NCBI GenBank assembly: GCA_033030425.1
Contig: JAUFSD010000017.1
Span: 744,001 to 808,000 of the forward strand
DNA length: 64,000 bases
DNA from: Verpa conica
Taxonomy: Eukaryota; Ascomycota; Pezizomycetes; Pezizales; Morchellaceae
Direction: 5' to 3'
Positions 58,785-64,000 of this stretch are shown here, one piece after another. Position numbers and translations under genes: made by a program. Position 1 is the stretch's first letter. Each line of letters starts with the position of its first letter. The notes under the pieces were generated by a model. The model had not been told where the DNA came from. It searched no databases and worked only from the letters and a program-made list of their open reading frames with translations.

Positions 58785-61700
58785 ATGCCTCCTACAAACA
58801 GCTACATACCCGAGAAATATGAGCCTCTATCGGCTACGGGTTACGCAGGGGCGTCTGTTGGGCTACCTTTAGTAGAGCCAGATCAAGATGACCTGCGCTC
58901 CACCTCTTTAGATGAAGCGATAAGAGATCCAAGCTCCAAAAATAGTCCAATACAGGTGGCCAAGCCTTCCTCAATTATTTCAGAGTCCTTTATATACCCT
59001 CCAGCGATTCCCAGAGTAATGGCGGGAAGGGTAGTATAAGATCACAGACTCGATTCTATGGAGTTAACCCACTAATGGCGACAACAGTACCCTACACCCG
59101 CACAGTCTCACCAGTCTACGACTAGAGTGCCTATTGAAACGATAGCGCAAACTAAAGAGAAGAACTCGTGCCATCAGTCCTCTAACACCCAACTTGATAC
59201 CGCTACTACATGTAGTATTAGTGATGCATGCGAGCAGGTCACTGGGGTTTTAGAAACCAGTCGAAATAATCAAAACCCGCGGACGAATGTTGTAATTGAA
59301 ACGGTACGATGGGGAACGTTTAAAACCCTAGAAAAGCCTCTAATTTTTTACTAGACTGCGTTACCAGTCGAACCAGGTCATATTGCCAAGGAACTATTCG
59401 CGTTCTGTATGAAAGCGTACCAGTCATCGCTTCCTATAATTATTGGGCTTGACATAGACAAAACTCGTGCGAAGATGCAAGAGGAGATGGGGCGACTTGC
59501 ACTGTGGGGCGATAGCTACACTGTTTCTGAGGGGGAGCTTGACATATTGTTTAAGAGCTCAAAGGATAAGTACTTGAAAGAGTCTACGATAATCTTGTTA
59601 TGCAGCATTGCAAAGACACTGAACTCATGCCTTTCAACTCTCAATACCTATACCTCTCAAGAAACTAGTCAAGATTCAAACTCCAGCGCTACACCACCTC
59701 ACACCGCTGAACCAACATCCCGACTAAATTTAACAAAAGCACTGGTAGGTGCAAGTAGCGGCAAAGACTTGAATACAAAAGGCCTTTATGACCTTCACAG
59801 TGAGGCCAAAATTAATGCTAGGCCAGCGATACAGGAGGTTCCCAGAGCCAACCAGTATAGTGCGGATGAGTTCAGGCCCGAAATGCGGCATAGCTTACAG
59901 GCATTGTTGAATGTTGTGCAGGGGCTTATGCCAGAGATCGCGGGTCTAATAGAGCAAGACTCGAGCGACGATGACGGCGACGACGGCGATCCTCTAGACT
60001 TTCGCTCACGCCTGTCTGAGGTAGTTGAAGACATAAAAGATTCACTAGATTCGCTATTCGACCTAGTTCCTTCTATTGATGAATTATGTCTAGTCACAGA
60101 AGAGACCATTGCTAAAGAACATGGACAAGCCCGAGTATCAACCATAGAGCCAGCAGAGATACCAACACTTTTTGAGGCTCAAGCCTACAAAATCAACATC
60201 CAGGATAAATTTCCAGAAGTTGAAGAACAGCTAGCAGAGACACTGGCTAGGGTAAATTGGGCGCGACATCGGAGAATTCGAGAGTGGGCTGAAAATCATG
60301 AAAGTAAAGGGCAAGTGCAGGTAACTCATGGGCCAACAGGAACGATTTTCACAGACTCTGCGATAGGCAGCTCTAGTTTCACTTTCCAATGTATCTTACC
60401 GCCTACCCAGAAGAACCCTTTTTCAGACTGTAGGTCAGAAACATCAGCAACTTCTTTTGGAACAACAAATTCCACAATGAGTGGCGGTATCCGTATACCA
60501 AAAGCACCAGTCCCTCTATCCCCCGGTATCATATTCGAGTGCCCTATTTGCTTCAAGATGTTAAGGGGCATAGATACGAATATCCTATGGAAGTATGTGA
60601 CTCCCAAGACGATAAAAGATATTGCCGATATGGTCTAACGATGTTTTAGGAAGCACGTATTAAGAGACCTCAAGCCATATAGCTGCATTTTTAGTTCTTG
60701 CTCAGAGAAAAACACAACGTTTGAATCAAGAAAGGCCTGGGTCGCTCATGAATTTAACCATCACCGGCCACAGAATTATTTCGAGTGGCGGTGTAGTGGG
60801 TCCTGTGGGGAGGTTTATCGGAAGAGGGAGGAATTTGTACGGCATGTCTTAAGAGACCACCTGGAAGGGACAACCACAGCATCTGATATCGGTGATATTG
60901 TCGATAATTGCAGGACCGAAGCCCCACGGGGAAGCATCTCCTGTCCTCTCTGCACTGAATGTATCCCAGAGACCAAAAGATCTTTCCAGCGTCACATTGG
61001 GACACATATGGACGAGATAGCCCTAAAGGCACTCCCTATCAACTTCGAATGCGAAAGTAATGCATCTAGTAGAGGTGAGGATAGTGAAGATGAGGGAATT
61101 ACTAGCGATAGCGATACTATTCTTAACAACTTCCTCGCTCCTAATCAACCTCACATAGCGATAGAACCGGGAGAATTTCTACTACCATGGCCAAGTGATA
61201 TCGAAAGGTTCATTACTCCCCACCAGGCCAGTCTCGTGACCTCTAGATGTTAACTCTTTGTATCACCAGTGATGTTTCCTTCTACAAAAAATACAATTCT
61301 CCTCCTCCCAATATATTTACCACCATCGACAGACCACTTGGATACCCAAAGGCAGATAAACCGCTTATAGAACGGAATTCTACTGGACGCACACAGCTCC
61401 ACAGGGCTTGTCAACGGGGGGCTATTACTGAAGTTGAGGCCATCTTGGGTCAGGGCAAAGAACTTTTGAATGTAGAAGATAATGCAGGGTACTTTCCTCT
61501 ACATAAAGCCTGCCTGTATGGTCATCTGGAGGTTGCCAAAATCCTCGTCAATAATGGTGCATGGCTCGATATGCCTTCCCGATCCGAACAGGGCACTCCG
61601 CTATTTTTTGCCGTAGATAATGGACACGCCGACGTTGTCAAATACCTTCTTGAGATGGGTGCCGATCCACGAAAGAAGGACATGATGGGGCGGACATTTC

Positions 61701-63172
61701 TCAACACCAACGATTTAAACCGTGAAACTCCTGAGGTTTTCCAGGAGATTGAAGAGATGCTCAAAGCTGCCGTCAACAAGCTACGGTCGAAACGCTCCTC
61801 GGATGATGAAGCTGCCATCAATAAGTTAGGGCTGGAAAGCTCCTCGGATGATGAAATTTCCATTGGCAATAGACACTCCCCCCGCGCTCACGCTCCCTCA
61901 ATTTCAGGCCCAGTACACAAATCCCCACCAACCTCAAGCATCCCCACAGGAGTCCGCCGACGAAATTCTCGGATGGAACAGAGTAGGAAGGATCTTCTCT
62001 GGTTAGATGTTTGTTTGCAGAAGCTGCGGGAAAGGGCCCGTGAAGGGGACCAACAGATGGTGCATGCACTTCTAGAGCGGGGCACCAAACCAGATACTGA
62101 GGCTTTGGTTGAGGCTATTAAGGGTGGCCATGCTGATATAGTTAGTCTACTATTGGCATATGGCGACGGGATAGTTGATCCGGAGCCCTGGTCCTCTCAG
62201 AACCGCAATATGAGAGATAATCAAATACCAGCGTGGGATGAAACACCCATGCTTTCTGCTATTGGGAGGGGAAATTTAACTGTTTTAGGATATCTTTTGG
62301 CAAGTGGGGTGAATCCACGGAGGCTGGATAGCAAAGGGAAATCATACATGGAGATTGCACGTGACCGTAAGGGAGATTTCTGGCAAGAGGAGGTCGAGAT
62401 GCTGAAAAAGGCTTGGGATAAGGCTGGAAGAGGTATATCAGAGGGTGATCACTCAGCAGCCAACAAAAGTATACAAGGACCAGAAACCGAGATCAATTCT
62501 ATACCAAGTGAGGATAAGGACAATATTGGTAATACCACTGAGACTGCAAGAGACATAACGTTTATCGAATCGGGTCCCGATGATTCTTTCGGTGAAATCA
62601 ACTGCATTTGTGGGTTTTCTGATGATGATGGCCTCACAATATGTTGCGATAAATGTGGTACTTGGCAACATATTGTGTGCGTTCAGCTCATGCCGGAAGA
62701 TTTGCCTGCGTCTTACTGTTGCCCAAGATGTTCCCCGCGGCCATTGGATATACAGAAGGCGAGAGATATTCAAAGGCACCAACAGGCTGAAGTACAAGCA
62801 GAAAGAGGCCACCGAAAGAGACAACCGGTTCTGGTATCGAAAAAAAAGCAGAGGCGCAAAGACGACTTGAATAGCACTACCCCAAGGCCTCGTACTCGTA
62901 GAGGTCGTAGAGGTCGTAGTTTGCCTGATCAATCCTACCTCGATTGTCCATTCCCGGGGTGTTCCTGTGTTGGATTAAAGGGCTTCGTGCGTGAGGATGA
63001 CCTGATCGATCACCGTAGAATGGTTCATAATGAGGTTATTCCCAAGGAAATATTTAGGTCTAGTGAGGGGGCTTCAACTAGGCGTTTCCGATCTGATGAC
63101 GCTGGGGCTGTTGGTAAAGCTGGGCCGGTTAATGGTGATGATACTCCCAACCATACACCTCAAACTTATTGA
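58785..63172 (+). CDS. Mosaic protein: C2H2 fingers, ankyrin repeats (Hos4-like), PHD finger, C2H2
   Basis: Five exons, 58785-59030, 59088-59303, 59355-60592, 60650-61207 and 61270-63172, give 1386 residues. Parts in order: disordered N-terminus; helical module (AKELFAFCMKAYQSSLPIII, acidic SDDDGDDGD), as in fungal C2H2 proteins; C2H2 region FECPICFKML...WKKHVLRDLKPYSC and FVRHVLRDH plus SCPLC...FQRHIGTH; ankyrin repeats starting NSTGRTQLHRACQRGAITEV and a second set (TPMLSAIGRGNLTVLGYLLA, then SGVNPRR), like Hos4 of the Set3 histone-deacetylase complex; PHD finger INCICGFSDDDGLTICCDKC, then GTWQHIVCVQ; basic stretch; final C2H2 (CPFPGCSCVGLKGFVREDDL). The likely role is chromatin or transcription control. 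Exons 1 and 2 are joined only by splice logic and are the least certain part. Confidence 0.72.
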
Positions 63173-63429
63173 TCTTGTGGTTGCGTACCCGTTTTCTTAT
63201 TTATCTGTTCCTTTTTTCCTTTTTCTTTCTTTACTTCCGGGCTCTTATTCTTTTATGTTTTTCTCCTCAATAGACCATGTATAGTCACTCATTTCTTTAC
63301 TTAACTTCCCTACTTCCGAAGCCCCACCCAACATATTTCTCCTATGTAGACCATAGTCCCCCGTGAGGCTCTTTTATTCTTCTATATACAATACTAGTCA
63401 TTCTTTTATTGCCTTCTTAGACAATCTCA
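63173..63429. other. 3' flank of the mosaic gene
   Basis: T/C-rich sequence with loosely repeated segments around TAGACCATGTATAGTC and TAGACCATAGTCC. A relaxed form of the dispersed motif lies at about 63275-63291. No gene. Confidence 0.5.
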
Positions 63430-63770
63430 ACCTAGAAATAAGGCTAGAAAAGAAGGCCCTGGATAGATATAGGACTATAGCTATACTATTCCCGGGGAAG
63501 CCTTAATTTATGGTTCAGAGACTCGAGAAATAAGCATTTTAGAGGGCCCCTGCCATCTCCCTACCCACTATCGCAAAGACCCTAGATAAATACCCCTCAA
63601 GCCTCAATACTCATATTCCCCAAAAAGCGGCCAGGGCCTGGTAAATTCCAACCCCACATCCGACCATACGTCAACCCGTGATGCTGAGTCAATGTTATAC
63701 TCTGCTCTAACCCAAGCGCTAGAGGATGGAAATAGTGGTGATGGTTTAAGCAGAGGCCCTAACTAGTCAT
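63430..63770 (+). pseudogene. Decayed copy of the mosaic gene's N-terminal module
   Basis: The DNA around 63565-63616 aligns by eye with 59608-59660 of the mosaic gene (about 70%): TIAKTLDKYPSSLNTHIPQK in one frame parallels SIAKTLNSCLSTLNTYTSQE. A weaker match extends upstream, and the following frame keeps a Ser/Thr-rich stretch (SNPTSDHTSTRDAESMLYSA). Stops and a frame change interrupt it, so it is a degenerate, partial tandem duplicate. The boundaries are approximate. Confidence 0.45.
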
Positions 63771-63803
63771 GATCGGCCCGATACCACAGATCGTAAATTT
63801 TAG

Positions 63804-64000
63804 TTCATAAAGCCTGTCGAGTATGTACCGAGTACTAGATACGACGCCAAGATTTGTGACTTGATGGCATTTGGCCTAGAATTGGGCTGCCATAACGCGG
63901 TCAAGGTCAACACTCGGCCAATTATAAAGAAGATCTTCAAGGCCAGTCAGTATGATATGGATAAGCTTAAACCTGTAACGCATATTGGAACAGATATGGA
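63804..64000 (+). CDS. Possible exon running off the window end
   Basis: After an acceptor-like AATTTTAG at 63796-63803 the frame FIKPVEYVPSTRYDAKICDL, then MAFGLELGCHNAVKVNTRPI, stays open to the last base (65 codons). The composition looks coding, but I recognise no family and the 5' exon is not identified. It could be part of the decayed duplicate or a separate gene. Confidence 0.3.

Noticed and set aside
62453..62932. 159-codon minus-strand frame opposite the PHD region
   Set aside because: Shadow of the plus-strand mosaic gene; the plus strand carries the conserved Cys/His pattern.

Overview
This window looks like nuclear DNA of a filamentous ascomycete (Pezizomycotina). Almost every gene is split by short introns of about 50-120 nt with GT/AG ends, exons can be as small as 3 or 12 nt, and the gene set is typically fungal. 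The heavy load of short transposon relics and the dense introns in small genes would fit an early-diverging lineage such as Pezizales (truffle and morel relatives), but that placement is inference. All splice models below were built by eye: ORFs were joined at GT/AG sites that keep the frame and restore conserved protein blocks.

Layout. 1-42.5 kb is mostly housekeeping: an oxysterol-binding protein C-terminus, triosephosphate isomerase, a small Gly-rich protein, a SAM methyltransferase, SmD2, an auxilin-like J protein, CSN4, an F-box protein, tRNA-Gly(UCC), a questin-oxidase-like protein, Cox17, Alg6, a CxxC-rich protein, a PEBP, Vps1, pirin, a second F-box protein, dynein intermediate chain and ATP synthase subunit e. 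Gene-poor AT-rich stretches between them (3.4-6.0, 6.8-7.8, 11.6-13.0, 16.6-20.4, 33.0-35.6 and 42.5-44.9 kb) carry MITE-like inverted-repeat elements, solo LTRs and simple repeats. 44.9-64 kb is more accessory: a broken lipase/NB-ARC/ankyrin-TPR NLR-type gene, Pmt4 and Prp4 as a housekeeping island, a HeLo-like/DUF7580 protein, and a 1386-residue mosaic protein (C2H2 fingers, ankyrin repeats, PHD finger, C2H2 finger) followed by a decayed copy of its own N-terminal module.

The genes do not form one pathway. Several serve common cell systems: Alg6 and Pmt4 (ER glycosylation), Cox17 and ATP synthase e (mitochondrial respiration), SmD2 and Prp4 (splicing), Vps1, auxilin and Osh (membrane traffic), CSN4 and two F-box proteins (cullin-RING ligases). 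The DUF4243 oxidase stands alone rather than in a metabolite cluster.

The most unusual signal is a bipartite 18-bp motif, TCAYRNNNNATCACTCGR. Its octamer ATCACTCG occurs 11 times, always outside exons and on both strands, with the upstream CAY half-site at a constant distance in 10 of the 11. It looks like the binding site of an abundant DNA-binding protein that I cannot name.
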